DNA of 64,000 nt from Halobacteriovorax sp. (GTDB taxonomy: Bacteria > Bdellovibrionota > Bacteriovoracia > Bacteriovoracales > Bacteriovoracaceae). This document shows, piece by piece, positions 15,605-24,605 of the stretch. Position numbers and translations under genes: made by a program. How positions within the stretch are numbered: position 1 is the stretch's first letter; the number at the start of each line of letters is the position of its first letter. The stretch is from the NCBI GenBank assembly GCA_002720865.1, contig PBIO01000014.1:991793-1055792 (forward strand), read 5' to 3'. The notes under the pieces are model-generated. The model ran no database searches and had not been told where the DNA came from. It worked only from the letters and a program-made list of their open reading frames with translations.

Positions 15605-16687
15605 GTGAAGACTTTAACACTACTGATTCTATTAACTTTTTCTCAGTCGGCAATTGCCGGGGGCTGGGCCAGTGGCGGGGGAGACCCGAAAGAAGTTGAA
15701 GCAAAAGTTTTTCCATTTATGGGAAAGATCATCGATGCTGTGAATCTGCTTAAATCTAACCTTGATAAAACACCGTTTAATGAAAATTTTAAAAATGCCT
15801 TTAAAAAGGATCTCGATCTTCTTTTAAAGAATGGACGTTTTTATTATGTGCCAGAGCTTTTTGCTGTGGGCTTTAATAGACATCCAGGTGATTACACAAA
15901 GCTATACTCTAACGGTGCCATGACTGAGTTTAAGCTTGGAGCGCCTATTTATTTTTCTAAGCAAGCGATTAAATACGATGTAAGAACTCTTGCTAGAGTT
16001 ATTGGACAAGAAGTGCCTCACCATATTTTCAAAGGTCGCTTTCAAAGAGATGAGACCTTTGCCAATAACTTAGGAACTTACCTAGTTTTACTAGATAAAA
16101 TTCCAACGGAGCCTTATTCAGCAGCTCAAATTATTTATGAGGAATTTGATCACGAGCTAAGAGATGATTCTTCAAAAAGAATTATCCAAAAGGCCCGTGA
16201 TGAATTTAATGCTGGGGAAAATGTATTAGAGGTTCTTTATAATCTTGCTCATAGACTTTATAAAAATAGAGGGAGCTTTAGCGACTATCATGTGGAAACC
16301 GCTGCACCGATGACGAGACCAGAGATGTATAGACTTTGGCCAAAGACTGCAGATATTTCGGCCCTAACAAAGCTAAAGAAAACTAAGATTGCCGAATGTA
16401 TGTTTGCGACCTATCAAGATGGTGCCTCTGGAATTACTAAGCAGTACCAAGCTCTTCTTACAGATACATTTCTAAAGCTAATGGATGAGTTTAAATCTAA
16501 AATTAAAAAAGTTTATACCACCGAGGAGTTCTATCTTCCCATGGAAAAAGTGGTAACAACCTGTGGCTTTGGGATCGAAGATGATGCAGGAAAGGTATAC
16601 TTATACAAGGCCATAATCCGCCATGAAGATAATCAATGCGGTGGTGAGGACAACCCCTGCGATATACCGCCCCCTATAGGCCTTTAA
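15605..16687 (+). CDS. Secreted protein of unknown family, possible metal site
   Basis: A 360-residue protein starting at GTG 15605 with AAGGAG upstream. Residues 1-18 are a signal peptide (ending SAIA), followed by GGWASGGGDPKE, a Gly-rich opening that recurs in secreted proteins of this bacterial group. The sequence VIGQEVPHHIFKGRFQRDE (residues about 132-150) places Glu and two His like a distorted metallo-site, but no true HExxH is present. The C-terminus has Cys pairs (DNQCGGEDNPCDI). It is divergent from the TIGR02147 regulator, which may control it. The family is not recognised. Confidence 0.75.
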   Translation: MKTLTLLILLTFSQSAIAGGWASGGGDPKEVEAKVFPFMGKIIDAVNLLKSNLDKTPFNENFKNAFKKDLDLLLKNGRFYYVPELFAVGFNRHPGDYTKLYSNGAMTEFKLGAPIYFSKQAIKYDVRTLARVIGQEVPHHIFKGRFQRDETFANNLGTYLVLLDKIPTEPYSAAQIIYEEFDHELRDDSSKRIIQKARDEFNAGENVLEVLYNLAHRLYKNRGSFSDYHVETAAPMTRPEMYRLWPKTADISALTKLKKTKIAECMFATYQDGASGITKQYQALLTDTFLKLMDEFKSKIKKVYTTEEFYLPMEKVVTTCGFGIEDDAGKVYLYKAIIRHEDNQCGGEDNPCDIPPPIGL

Positions 16688-16730
16688 ATACCAAAGAAGT
16701 TATTTTCATTTTCTGTTAGAATAAAGTTCT

Positions 16731-17690
16731 ATGAAAATAACTTTATTTTTTTTAACGCTTATATTTCTTTCAAACCCGCTATTTGCAAAAGGATCCTTTG
16801 AGCAGTGGAAAAAGGATTACGCCAAAAGGGCCTCTCGCCACGGCATTCCAACAAAATTCACAGCAAAAATGTTGGCCGGCATAAAGCCTGATCCCTCAGT
16901 TATTAAAAAAGATCGCAATCAGGTAACGTCTAGCAAAGTCATAGATTATCAAAAATTTATAAAACGCTGGCTTAGAAAATCTCCTAGCCGATTGGACCAG
17001 GCAAAAGTAGCACTAAAAGAAAATTTAGAGCTTCTTAAAAAGGTTGAGAAAAAATATGGAGTTGATAAAGAAGTTATTGTTTCAATATGGGGAACGGAAA
17101 CTTTCTTTGGAAAAATAACTGGCGACTATGATCTTTTGACCTCACTTTCAACCCTTGCTTGGGATGGAAGAAGAAGAGGTTTTTTTGAAACTCAGCTAAA
17201 TGCGGCCTTAAGGCATATAAAGCAGGGCCATGTTAAAAGAGAGGACTTAAAAGGGTCCTGGGCCGGGGCCACGGGACATTGCCAGTTTATGCCTTCAAAT
17301 ATTCCCGTTTACGGGCAGGATTTTGATGGGGATGGAAGGATTGATATCTGGAATACAAAAGCAGATATCTTCGCCTCTATTGCTAATTACTTAAAGAAAG
17401 TTGGTTGGAAAAAAGGAAAAAGTATTGGCTCTCTTGCTTATAAAAAAGGAAAGAGCCGTATAAAGTTTGGAAAATACTATTCAAAGAAGTCCTATAATAA
17501 GCTGGGATATCGAAACTTAGACGGATCAAAAATTAGGGCCGGAAACTGGAAAAAGAGAAGGGCAGCTAAGATTTCCATGAAAAATTCCCCCATTGTTCTA
17601 AGGGGAAGTAATTATACTCCTCTAATGAAATGGAATGGTTCTAGCCTCTTTGCGGCCTTTAATATCCTAATAATCGATGCCTTAAAATAA
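16731..17690 (+). CDS. mltB: MltB-type lytic murein transglycosylase
   Basis: A 319-residue exported enzyme of family GH103, which cleaves the glycan strands of peptidoglycan and leaves 1,6-anhydro ends. It has a signal peptide (residues 1-19, ending LFAKG) without lipobox. The catalytic Glu lies in VSIWGTETFFG (residues about 118-128). The family signatures SWAGATGHCQFMPSNI and FDGDGRIDIWNTKADIFASIANYL follow. In predatory bacteria such enzymes could also act on prey wall; that is inference. A -10 like TAGAAT ends 8 bases before the ATG and no Shine-Dalgarno is present, so the message may be leaderless. Confidence 0.93.
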   Translation: MKITLFFLTLIFLSNPLFAKGSFEQWKKDYAKRASRHGIPTKFTAKMLAGIKPDPSVIKKDRNQVTSSKVIDYQKFIKRWLRKSPSRLDQAKVALKENLELLKKVEKKYGVDKEVIVSIWGTETFFGKITGDYDLLTSLSTLAWDGRRRGFFETQLNAALRHIKQGHVKREDLKGSWAGATGHCQFMPSNIPVYGQDFDGDGRIDIWNTKADIFASIANYLKKVGWKKGKSIGSLAYKKGKSRIKFGKYYSKKSYNKLGYRNLDGSKIRAGNWKKRRAAKISMKNSPIVLRGSNYTPLMKWNGSSLFAAFNILIIDALK

Positions 17691-17834
17691 CTATCTAATT
17701 TTAAGATAGGTACAAAATAATCATTGCACTTTTGTTAAGCAAGTTACTGGAGTATAACACTCGGGAATTGGTGTCCTCCAGGCTTTTAGGCCTGCCAGAA
17801 AATAGGAAAATTTAACTTAATTTGGAGTTTTTCT

Positions 17835-18914
17835 ATGAAGTCGTTATTTTTAGTTAGTTTAATTGTTTCAATGTTTGGCCTTAGTGCTCAGGCAAGAGTT
17901 TACAAGAATGTTAAAGTTGGTGAGTACAAGTCAGTAATCGATCTTAATGATTATATAGGACAGCCTTTCTTTGATGTTATGAGAGACGTAATCTACCCAG
18001 AGCTTAATGAGCAGGCCCTTAACCGTACCGGTGGAAAGCATCTTGATGGAATCAAAAAAGGTGAGGGTGTAGAAGTTATTCTTGGAAAAGATGTAACTAC
18101 TTACCATGTTAAGTACAAAGCAGATCATGAAGATAAAGTTGAAAGATCAGGGCGTAGCTTTGGAGCGGTTGGATATGGTTCAATAAAGAAGTACGTGGCA
18201 GATGCTTCTTATAAGCACTACCTAAGAACTCTTGAAAGAGTCCTACGCGGAAGCGATGAAGAAGTAGAAGCTTTTTATAGCGCTATCATTAAATTGATCA
18301 CAGATTCTGACCCTACTGAATTAGCTCAGCTAGAAACTAAATCAAAGCAAGTTGCTTCTGACTTTGTTGCTATTTATATTGCTGAACAATATAGAAGATT
18401 AACGGCCACTCAAGGAGAGTACCTTGGACGTAGCCACCGTTGGGACGATGCTTTAATGCAAGTTACCTTAGTCGCTGCCTTTCATTCTGGACAAGATCAA
18501 ATGCAGATGTTCTATGAAGGTGAGTTCACTGGCGAAGTCTATAATCAAAATGCATGTCTATATAAGGCGCCAGGAAAAGAAGAAGAACGTGCGAATACAG
18601 AAAAAAGAGAAGCTCGTCTTTATGACTACTGGCAATTTACTGTGAGAAGTGAATGCCCAGGAAGAAGTGGAGTTAACTTAACAAGAAGAGATTTTGAAAA
18701 ACTTGGACGCGCTCTAACTGATCACTTAGGAAGCTCTATTAAGGAATTAGACCTTGGAGCAGCTTATGATAAGAACTTTTTTAAAGCTGCCACAAAAGAT
18801 CTTCTTACTGGAACTTTTGAGTACGAAGCAAAAGATTTCTCATCTATCTTAGTTGATACAATTATGCAGGTAAGAGCTGAAGCTAATCTTATTAGTGAAG
18901 AGCTTTCAAATTAA
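17835..18914 (+). CDS. Secreted protein of unknown family
   Basis: A 359-residue protein with a signal peptide (residues 1-20, ending SAQA). The mature part is mostly helical, with GRSFGAVGYGSIKKYVADASYKH and a segment RSHRWDDALMQVTLVAAFHSGQDQM in the middle. Two Cys (QNACLYK and RSECPGR) may pair. The codon usage is strongly AT-rich but regular, and the leader of about 140 bases before it holds a small hairpin (CAGGC/GCCTG near 17780), suggesting a well-expressed gene. The terminator after it is very strong. The family is not recognised. Confidence 0.75.
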   Translation: MKSLFLVSLIVSMFGLSAQARVYKNVKVGEYKSVIDLNDYIGQPFFDVMRDVIYPELNEQALNRTGGKHLDGIKKGEGVEVILGKDVTTYHVKYKADHEDKVERSGRSFGAVGYGSIKKYVADASYKHYLRTLERVLRGSDEEVEAFYSAIIKLITDSDPTELAQLETKSKQVASDFVAIYIAEQYRRLTATQGEYLGRSHRWDDALMQVTLVAAFHSGQDQMQMFYEGEFTGEVYNQNACLYKAPGKEEERANTEKREARLYDYWQFTVRSECPGRSGVNLTRRDFEKLGRALTDHLGSSIKELDLGAAYDKNFFKAATKDLLTGTFEYEAKDFSSILVDTIMQVRAEANLISEELSN

Positions 18915-18940
18915 TAAATAATTAAATTCTAAATATTAAG

Positions 18941-18967
18941 GGCCAGTCATCGACTGGCCTTTTTTTG
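18941..18967 (+). terminator. Strong rho-independent terminator
   Basis: GGCCAGTC-ATC-GACTGGCC, a perfect 8-bp stem (18941-18959), followed by TTTTTTT. It ends the gene at 17835 and abuts the opposing CBS gene. Confidence 0.9.
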
Positions 18968-18970
18968 GTT

Positions 18971-19525
18971 CTAGGCGAATGTTTCAAGAGGCATCGAGCG
19001 AACGATAAAGTTTAAAAGATCACTTCGAGTAATAATACCTTCGAGGTCATTCTTTTCATCGCCGATAAGAATACTAGAGATCTGCTCTTCATAAAGAACC
19101 TTTGCAATTAATCGAACTTCTGTATTCCTCGTACACATAAGTACTTTCGGGCTCATGACCTCTCGAACTTTTTTATCAAGGGAATGGATTTGTTTAAAAA
19201 TATCTCGATCTGTAATAAGGCCCACAAGCTCACGATCTTCGAGCACAGCAAGATGGTGAACACCTAATTCATTCATCCTTGTTATGGCATAGTTAATGGA
19301 CTCATCCGAGGAGATGACCTGAACGGTCTTACTCATAAGATCTCTAGCATAGAAGTGCTTTAAGCTATTTTGTTTTTCGTTATACTTATTTGATACCGAA
19401 CTTGCTTTAGAAGGCTCGGTATTAGCTCCAAATTTACGAAACTTCTTTTTTTGGTTTAGGGTTCCAATATACTTTGGAGAGTAATAAGAATCATAGGTTT
19501 TATTAACGGCAACGATTAGACTCAT
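18971..19525 (-). CDS. CBS-domain pair protein
   Basis: A 184-residue cytoplasmic protein. The last 125 residues hold two CBS motifs: ARDLMSKTVQVISSDESINYAITRMNELG with LVGLITDRDIF, and VREVMSPKVLMCTRNTEVRLIAKVLYEEQ with LEGIITRSDLL. CBS pairs bind adenine nucleotides and tune partner proteins. The first 60 residues are basic and of unknown fold. I chose ATG 19525 because GAGGAA precedes it; the frame extends 59 codons further but that part is unlike coding sequence. The partner is unknown. Confidence 0.85.
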   Translation of the reverse strand: MSLIVAVNKTYDSYYSPKYIGTLNQKKKFRKFGANTEPSKASSVSNKYNEKQNSLKHFYARDLMSKTVQVISSDESINYAITRMNELGVHHLAVLEDRELVGLITDRDIFKQIHSLDKKVREVMSPKVLMCTRNTEVRLIAKVLYEEQISSILIGDEKNDLEGIITRSDLLNFIVRSMPLETFA

Positions 19526-19634
19526 CGTGTGTTCCTCGAAATAGTGTGTCTTAAGCTTAGTTGAAAATGATAAAAATGACGAGTGGCCTTTTCTTTTTGA
19601 TTGAATAAAGGGTAGAATAGTCTCTGGAGGCTTA

Positions 19635-20702
19635 TTGGAGCTATCAGAGAAGACCTTTCTCAAATTTCTTAATGAACCAAATTTAGAACTAACTGAAACC
19701 ACCGAACTATCTGCTGAAGAGATGGGAGAGCTATATATTTACTCAGCTTTGCTTAGTACGATTATGGGTTTTTTAAAAGAACAGCTTTGGTTAAGTGATA
19801 AGGAAGATTTAGTAAATAATATAGAAACCACTTATGAAGAGTTTATTAATAAATTTTTATTAAAGGAGCTTAAACCCCTAGGTTTTCTAGAGGATTTTTT
19901 AATAAAAAGCGGTGCCTCAGAAATAAAAACATTAAAAAAGAGTAGCTTACTTATAGAGAAAAAAGTTCTTTCACTAATTATGAATCGAAGTCCAATGGAG
20001 CAAAAAACTTTTTTAATACACGCTCTTAAGGATATGAGTAAAAAGTTTTTAAAAGAAGAAAGTGATCAAGAGGGCTTCGCTCAAAACTTAGGCCATCAAG
20101 GTCTAAGGCTTTATAGAACATTTGATGGACTTGATAAAATCTTTAAGCTCGACTATCAGCTCGATTTAGATATGGATGTCGATTACCACGAAAAAGAAAG
20201 AATCTATCAAAGTGGTGGCGTTGGTGTTCAGTCTGGTTATTCAACCATTCTTTTGTCTCTTGACGCAATCGAAGTAAAGAGTGGCGACTTGATTGTTGAT
20301 CTTGGCTCTGGATATGGAAGGGTTGGCCTAGTTTACGCTTTATTAAGACCTGATACTCAGTCAATTGGTTATGAGTTCGTACCTCACCGAGTTCAGGTGG
20401 CCAATGAAGCAAGTGAGCTTTTTGAGCTAAGTGAAAGTCTTAATTTTAAAACTCAAGACTTATCTCTTGAGTCTTTTAAGATTCCAGAGGCAGCTGTTTA
20501 TTATATGTATGACCCTTTTACCGAAGATACTTATAAGTATGTCCTCGATCAGATCGTGGCCTTTAGCCAAAAAAGAAAATTGACCATCGTCACTAAAGGA
20601 AACGGAAGCAAGTGGTTAGATCGAGTCGCCTCAGAAAATCATTGGCCAGCTCCTAAGGTTCTTGATGAGGGCAATCTTTGTATCTACCATTCTTCAAAGT
20701 AG
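19635..20702 (+). CDS. Class I SAM-dependent methyltransferase with helical N-terminal domain
   Basis: A 355-residue protein starting at TTG with GGAGG four bases upstream. Residues 1 to about 170 are helical and of unknown fold. From about residue 185 a Rossmann methyltransferase follows: LIVDLGSGYGRVGLVYALL is motif I, IGYEFVPHRVQVANEASEL contains the ribose-binding acidic residue, and AAVYYMYDPFTEDTYKYVL replaces the usual motif II with Y-D-P-F. This resembles DOT1-like or tRNA methyltransferase-like proteins seen in several bacteria. The substrate is unknown. It lies divergently opposite the CBS gene. Confidence 0.75.
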   Translation: MELSEKTFLKFLNEPNLELTETTELSAEEMGELYIYSALLSTIMGFLKEQLWLSDKEDLVNNIETTYEEFINKFLLKELKPLGFLEDFLIKSGASEIKTLKKSSLLIEKKVLSLIMNRSPMEQKTFLIHALKDMSKKFLKEESDQEGFAQNLGHQGLRLYRTFDGLDKIFKLDYQLDLDMDVDYHEKERIYQSGGVGVQSGYSTILLSLDAIEVKSGDLIVDLGSGYGRVGLVYALLRPDTQSIGYEFVPHRVQVANEASELFELSESLNFKTQDLSLESFKIPEAAVYYMYDPFTEDTYKYVLDQIVAFSQKRKLTIVTKGNGSKWLDRVASENHWPAPKVLDEGNLCIYHSSK

Positions 20703-20787
20703 AACTGTCCTTCGGAAGCCGTATAACTAACTGAAATAATTGAAAAAACTCATTAAAGATAAATTCAGCACGGCCCGATAAGTAAGG

Positions 20788-23700
20788 GTGAAATTCAGGG
20801 TCTTACTTTTACTTATTTTAATGGGTCTATTTTCTTGTAGCTCCGTCAATCAAAGAAATCTTTCATTTAGATCACCAGCTTCAATTTTAAATTGTAAAAA
20901 TTTGGTTCGCTCACTCTTTGGTCTTTCTCCAACAAAGGCCACGACCAGTGAATTATCTAGCGGCGTAGTTGAGGCAAAGTCCGTAGATAATCTTGTTGAG
21001 GCCATCTTCGATATGAAGACGACCCATTCAGAACAGGATGTTTATGTACGCTCTCTTGAGGAATCAAAGCTATTAAAGGATTTTGATCTTGATCGAGAGC
21101 ATTTGGATAATATTATTCAAACTCTTGGAAGTGCAAATAAGCAAGGTGAAGTTAGGGACTGGCTTAAAAATACCCTTTCTCATGCACTATCTGAAAAACT
21201 AGCACGAACTTCGAGTAAGTTTGATGATTCTCTTGAGCATCTTAGAAGGTTAGCAAGTCTTGACTTAGATGAGGCTGGCATTGAAAAAATTCTAAAAGAA
21301 TCTGATGAGCTTAAAAGGCTTGGTTTTGATTTAGATGAATACAAGTCACTGGCTTATTTATTTAAGGGAACAGAAGATCCAAGCACAGATAAAATTAGAG
21401 AGCGTTTACTTAAGCAATTTGCAAAACTAGGAAGCTCTGAAGAAGAAGAGTTTATTGACTTTTCAAAACTTATAGAAGGAATTGATTATTATAAAATGAG
21501 CGATGAAGAGGTCTCTTCTTTTTTTAAGGATGCAGATCTTATTCGGGTATTAGGTCTTAGAAAAGATACCTTAAGAAAAGTCTTAGCTGGCCTTAAGGAA
21601 GGCAAAGACTTAAAGGCTATTAAAGCAAAGATAATTCCTGATTTTTCAACAATGGGAATTGAATTTGAGGGAGCAATCCCAGGTAGTATGACCTATGGGG
21701 ACGTTTTAAAAAAGATAGGGGAAACCCTCGAAGAGCTTTATCCCGGGACTAAGGTTACTTATAAGGATGGTGGAAGTTATTCTAGCCAGCTTGTGTATAA
21801 GAGAAATGATATTGAGTACGTTTATGACGTAGGGGGAGACTCTTCTCTATCTTTTCCAGATAGTAAAAGGGGAGTAGAGATTGCTTCACCTATTTTAAGA
21901 GATCAAAAAGATGTGGCCGTACATTTTGAAATTCTCTCAAGATTAAAAAAGATCGGCATGGATCAAAGACCTGATCAAGCAGGGATTCATATTCATTATG
22001 GAATCGATGCAGCTAATACGACGAATGAGCAGATGCTTGAAATCTACGAGCTCTTCTACAAAATTGATGGTCCTCTTAGAAAGTTCTTTTTCGTAAATGA
22101 GAATAGGGGCTATATCAATTTAAAAAATATGGAAGGCGCTATTGCAGACTTAAAGGATAGGATTAGAATCAAGCCGGGAACTTCAGTTAAGGAGCCGATT
22201 AAAACAGGAACCCAAGATTGGGCCAGACCTAATGCTTTTAATGCAACCCGTTCCACCCTACGTTACGTGGGGAGATACGGAACTTTAGAAAGCCGCTTTT
22301 TTAATAGCTCTCTGGATACAGGTGTTCTTGAAATGTATACGGATTTTACTATTAAGCTTATGGAAGCTTGGAAATCTGGAAACTCGGAAGTCTTTACTTA
22401 TGTTAAAGAAACTCCTGCCGATCAAATTTCAATGGGCCGTATCGCAGAGCTTGTAGATGCACGGCTAGCTAAAGAAATCGATAAGTTTGATAATCTTCCT
22501 AACGAAAATATAAATGCTAACGCCATTGCTAAGTTTGAAAAAGAAGGTGTTGAGATAAGTGAGGATATTGTTCCAAACAAGCCAACTTTTGAACAAGTTG
22601 AAGAGGGAATCACTAGTTATAGGTCCGATAGAGAGCTAGGTTTGGTGGCCAGAAAAATGAATAGCTTATCCGAAGAGGACTTTAAAAAAGCAGCAAAAAG
22701 CCTAATTGAAAACGAATACGCTGGAGAGTTTACTTTGCAATCAATTGGAAAGGCTTTTGTTAATGAGAATTTAAGTGAAGAGACTATTATGGAGATAACA
22801 TCGGCTCTTATAAAAAAATCTCGCGGTGATGCTTTTGAAGGAATAGTACCAGGCCTTTATGGAACTCTTGGCCCAGATAAGGCTCATAAGTTTTTAGAAG
22901 ATAGTATTCTACCTTCGGCTACAGATCTTCAAAAGATGTCGATCCTAAATGGTATTAAAGCAAGAACTATGAAAGTACCAAGTGTTCAAGATTTTGTCTT
23001 GAAGAACTTTGTAGATAAGAAACATTCCATGCCTGTAATGGAGCTTGTTCCAAGTGTCTTTTTGGCGAAGCAAGACCTTCCCAATCGTCCTCTGGCCATG
23101 CAGAAATTAATTTTAAAGGATATAGATTTTTCAGAATCTGTTAAGCAAGAATTAATGAACTATTGCTTACTTAATCATAAGCACTTTCCTGATACTTTTA
23201 ATACAAGTATCAATTTTATGCTTTCAACTTCTAGTAAAAAAGATACTTATTTTAGTCAGTTTCTAACTTACTTAAATAATGATTTAGAGGAATTAATTCC
23301 AGGTATGGAAAAATGGATACAAATGGGAATGGACAATTCTTTTAATTCAAGAATGGTAGATAGCAATGCGATCTTAAATGTTTTTAAAAAATGGGATGGA
23401 AAGTTTTATAATCATTCCCATGAAGGACGAAGTGCTGGAGGAGTCTTTTCCAATTTTGTAAGAAAAATCGTAGACTTTTCTGAAGCTGGAAATAGAGTAC
23501 AGTACCAATTGCTCTCTAGTATTATTGGTCATATTGATAGAGGCTTTATTTTTGTGCCCGACAAAGAAGTTCACTTTCTTGACCTTTTAAAACTTCATAA
23601 AGAAGATTTTACGACGGATAGTTTTCAAAACCTTCTCAGTCTATTTAGTAAGGTCAAGGGTCATAATAAGATTAACCCACATTTTGTAGCGAGAGACTTT

Positions 23701-23940
23701 CTTGATAGCTTTGAAACTCTCTCCAACTGGGGAAGATCAGAAAACGCAAAGAGATTAGAGAATCTTATTATCAGGCTTAAAGAAGAAGTTATTAAGCCCC
23801 TACCTAAAGGAGATAATAGGTCCAAGCTCTTAGCCGACGCCAATGCCCGCTTAAAGGAAGTGAGGGAGGCTATTAAAAAGAATATAGCAGATGAAGAGAA
23901 GGCTAAAGCCGAAAGAGCTGCTAGAGCTCAACAGGAATAG
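20788..23940 (+). CDS. Giant lipoprotein with amidoligase (COOH-NH2 ligase) domain
   Basis: A 1050-residue protein starting at GTG with a lipoprotein signal: residues 4-15 are hydrophobic and LFSCSS gives the acylated Cys17. Residues about 290-560 resemble the amidoligase_2 family, an ATP-grasp-like COOH-NH2 ligase: MGIEFEGAIPG, YVYDVGGDSSLSF, GVEIASPILRDQ, QAGIHIHYGID and FNATRSTLRYVGRYGTLESR with FFNSSLDTGVL. Those positions carry the Glu, Asp and His expected to bind Mg-ATP. About 280 residues before and 490 after it are helical. An ATP-dependent ligase in an exported lipoprotein is unexpected, because ATP is absent from the periplasm. It may act after entry into another cell, or it may have changed function. 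Confidence 0.72.
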   Translation: MKFRVLLLLILMGLFSCSSVNQRNLSFRSPASILNCKNLVRSLFGLSPTKATTSELSSGVVEAKSVDNLVEAIFDMKTTHSEQDVYVRSLEESKLLKDFDLDREHLDNIIQTLGSANKQGEVRDWLKNTLSHALSEKLARTSSKFDDSLEHLRRLASLDLDEAGIEKILKESDELKRLGFDLDEYKSLAYLFKGTEDPSTDKIRERLLKQFAKLGSSEEEEFIDFSKLIEGIDYYKMSDEEVSSFFKDADLIRVLGLRKDTLRKVLAGLKEGKDLKAIKAKIIPDFSTMGIEFEGAIPGSMTYGDVLKKIGETLEELYPGTKVTYKDGGSYSSQLVYKRNDIEYVYDVGGDSSLSFPDSKRGVEIASPILRDQKDVAVHFEILSRLKKIGMDQRPDQAGIHIHYGIDAANTTNEQMLEIYELFYKIDGPLRKFFFVNENRGYINLKNMEGAIADLKDRIRIKPGTSVKEPIKTGTQDWARPNAFNATRSTLRYVGRYGTLESRFFNSSLDTGVLEMYTDFTIKLMEAWKSGNSEVFTYVKETPADQISMGRIAELVDARLAKEIDKFDNLPNENINANAIAKFEKEGVEISEDIVPNKPTFEQVEEGITSYRSDRELGLVARKMNSLSEEDFKKAAKSLIENEYAGEFTLQSIGKAFVNENLSEETIMEITSALIKKSRGDAFEGIVPGLYGTLGPDKAHKFLEDSILPSATDLQKMSILNGIKARTMKVPSVQDFVLKNFVDKKHSMPVMELVPSVFLAKQDLPNRPLAMQKLILKDIDFSESVKQELMNYCLLNHKHFPDTFNTSINFMLSTSSKKDTYFSQFLTYLNNDLEELIPGMEKWIQMGMDNSFNSRMVDSNAILNVFKKWDGKFYNHSHEGRSAGGVFSNFVRKIVDFSEAGNRVQYQLLSSIIGHIDRGFIFVPDKEVHFLDLLKLHKEDFTTDSFQNLLSLFSKVKGHNKINPHFVARDFLDSFETLSNWGRSENAKRLENLIIRLKEEVIKPLPKGDNRSKLLADANARLKEVREAIKKNIADEEKAKAERAARAQQE

Positions 23941-24037
23941 GTATAATTTATGCTTATTACAGATATTGTAATTGCTAATTTTATTTATATTTAAAACCAT
24001 GCCATAAAGGCTCCAGAGACAACAACCGGAGCTATTT

Positions 24038-24523
24038 ATGAAAAACCTAACCATTTTATTATCACTACTTTTAAGCTTTAACTTATTCGCAGCCGAAGAT
24101 ATCAATCTAAGATTTTGGGATGGAACCTTTGCCTATAACCAACTTATCGTTAAATCTCATCCGCACCAGGATAATATCCTAACTCTATCTTTAAGCGGCT
24201 CACAAATTAATTTAGGGGCGCAGCTAGAGGGCCTTGGGGAGACTTGGAGCTCGAAGGATCTTGTGGAGATCACCTTAAGAAAGAGCGACTGTACTGTTGA
24301 TGTGGAAGGAATGAGAGTTAACTGTAAGAGTGATCGTCTTCTAGCAACTGTTCGCTGGACCGTTAATTCGACGATTACTAAAACCTTTCATGGTTTAGTA
24401 AATAATCTCAATGTGGCCGCATCAAAACAAGTTGTAAGCTTTAACTTTAAGATGGAAACGACTGATGATTTTCAGCCCCATAATGAAGATATAAGCGTTA
24501 CTTTCTTTGGAACACATTTTTAA
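24038..24523 (+). CDS. Small secreted beta-rich protein
   Basis: A 161-residue protein with a signal peptide (residues 1-18, ending NLFAAE). The mature part alternates beta strands (LILSLSGSQINLG, ITLRKSDCTVDVEGMRVNCKSD, VSFNFKMET) with one Cys pair, as in a small beta-sandwich or lipocalin-like fold. The family is not recognised. GGAG precedes ATG 24038. It is followed by the hairpin at 24573-24599, which could also serve as its terminator. Confidence 0.7.
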   Translation: MKNLTILLSLLLSFNLFAAEDINLRFWDGTFAYNQLIVKSHPHQDNILTLSLSGSQINLGAQLEGLGETWSSKDLVEITLRKSDCTVDVEGMRVNCKSDRLLATVRWTVNSTITKTFHGLVNNLNVAASKQVVSFNFKMETTDDFQPHNEDISVTFFGTHF

Positions 24524-24543
24524 TTGACCAAAAAGGTCACTTC

Positions 24544-24571
24544 TTGAAAAAAGCCATTAACTGAGTATAAT
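24544..24571 (+). promoter_or_regulatory. Promoter directly upstream of the 24579 gene
   Basis: TTGAAA (24544-24549), 16 bases, perfect TATAAT (24566-24571). The predicted start of transcription (about 24578) coincides with ATG 24579. Confidence 0.65.
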
Positions 24572-24572
24572 C

Positions 24573-24605
24573 AGCCATATGAGAATTTATCATATGGCTT
24601 TTTTT
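24573..24605 (+). terminator. Terminator-like hairpin placed over a start codon
   Basis: AGCCATATGA (24573-24582), loop GAATTTA, TCATATGGCT (24590-24599) form a perfect 10-bp stem, with seven T at 24599-24605. The start ATG (24579) of the next gene is inside the left arm and the T run encodes Phe-Phe. It may end transcription of the upstream gene, regulate the downstream one, or both. Confidence 0.7.

Noticed and set aside
19526-19702. Longer start of the CBS protein
   Set aside because: No ribosome site, unlikely composition, and it would overlap the divergent methyltransferase gene; GAGGAA precedes ATG 19525.
24526-24545. TGACC-AAAAA-GGTCA as terminator
   Set aside because: Only a 5-bp stem with no real T run; the hairpin at 24573 is far stronger.
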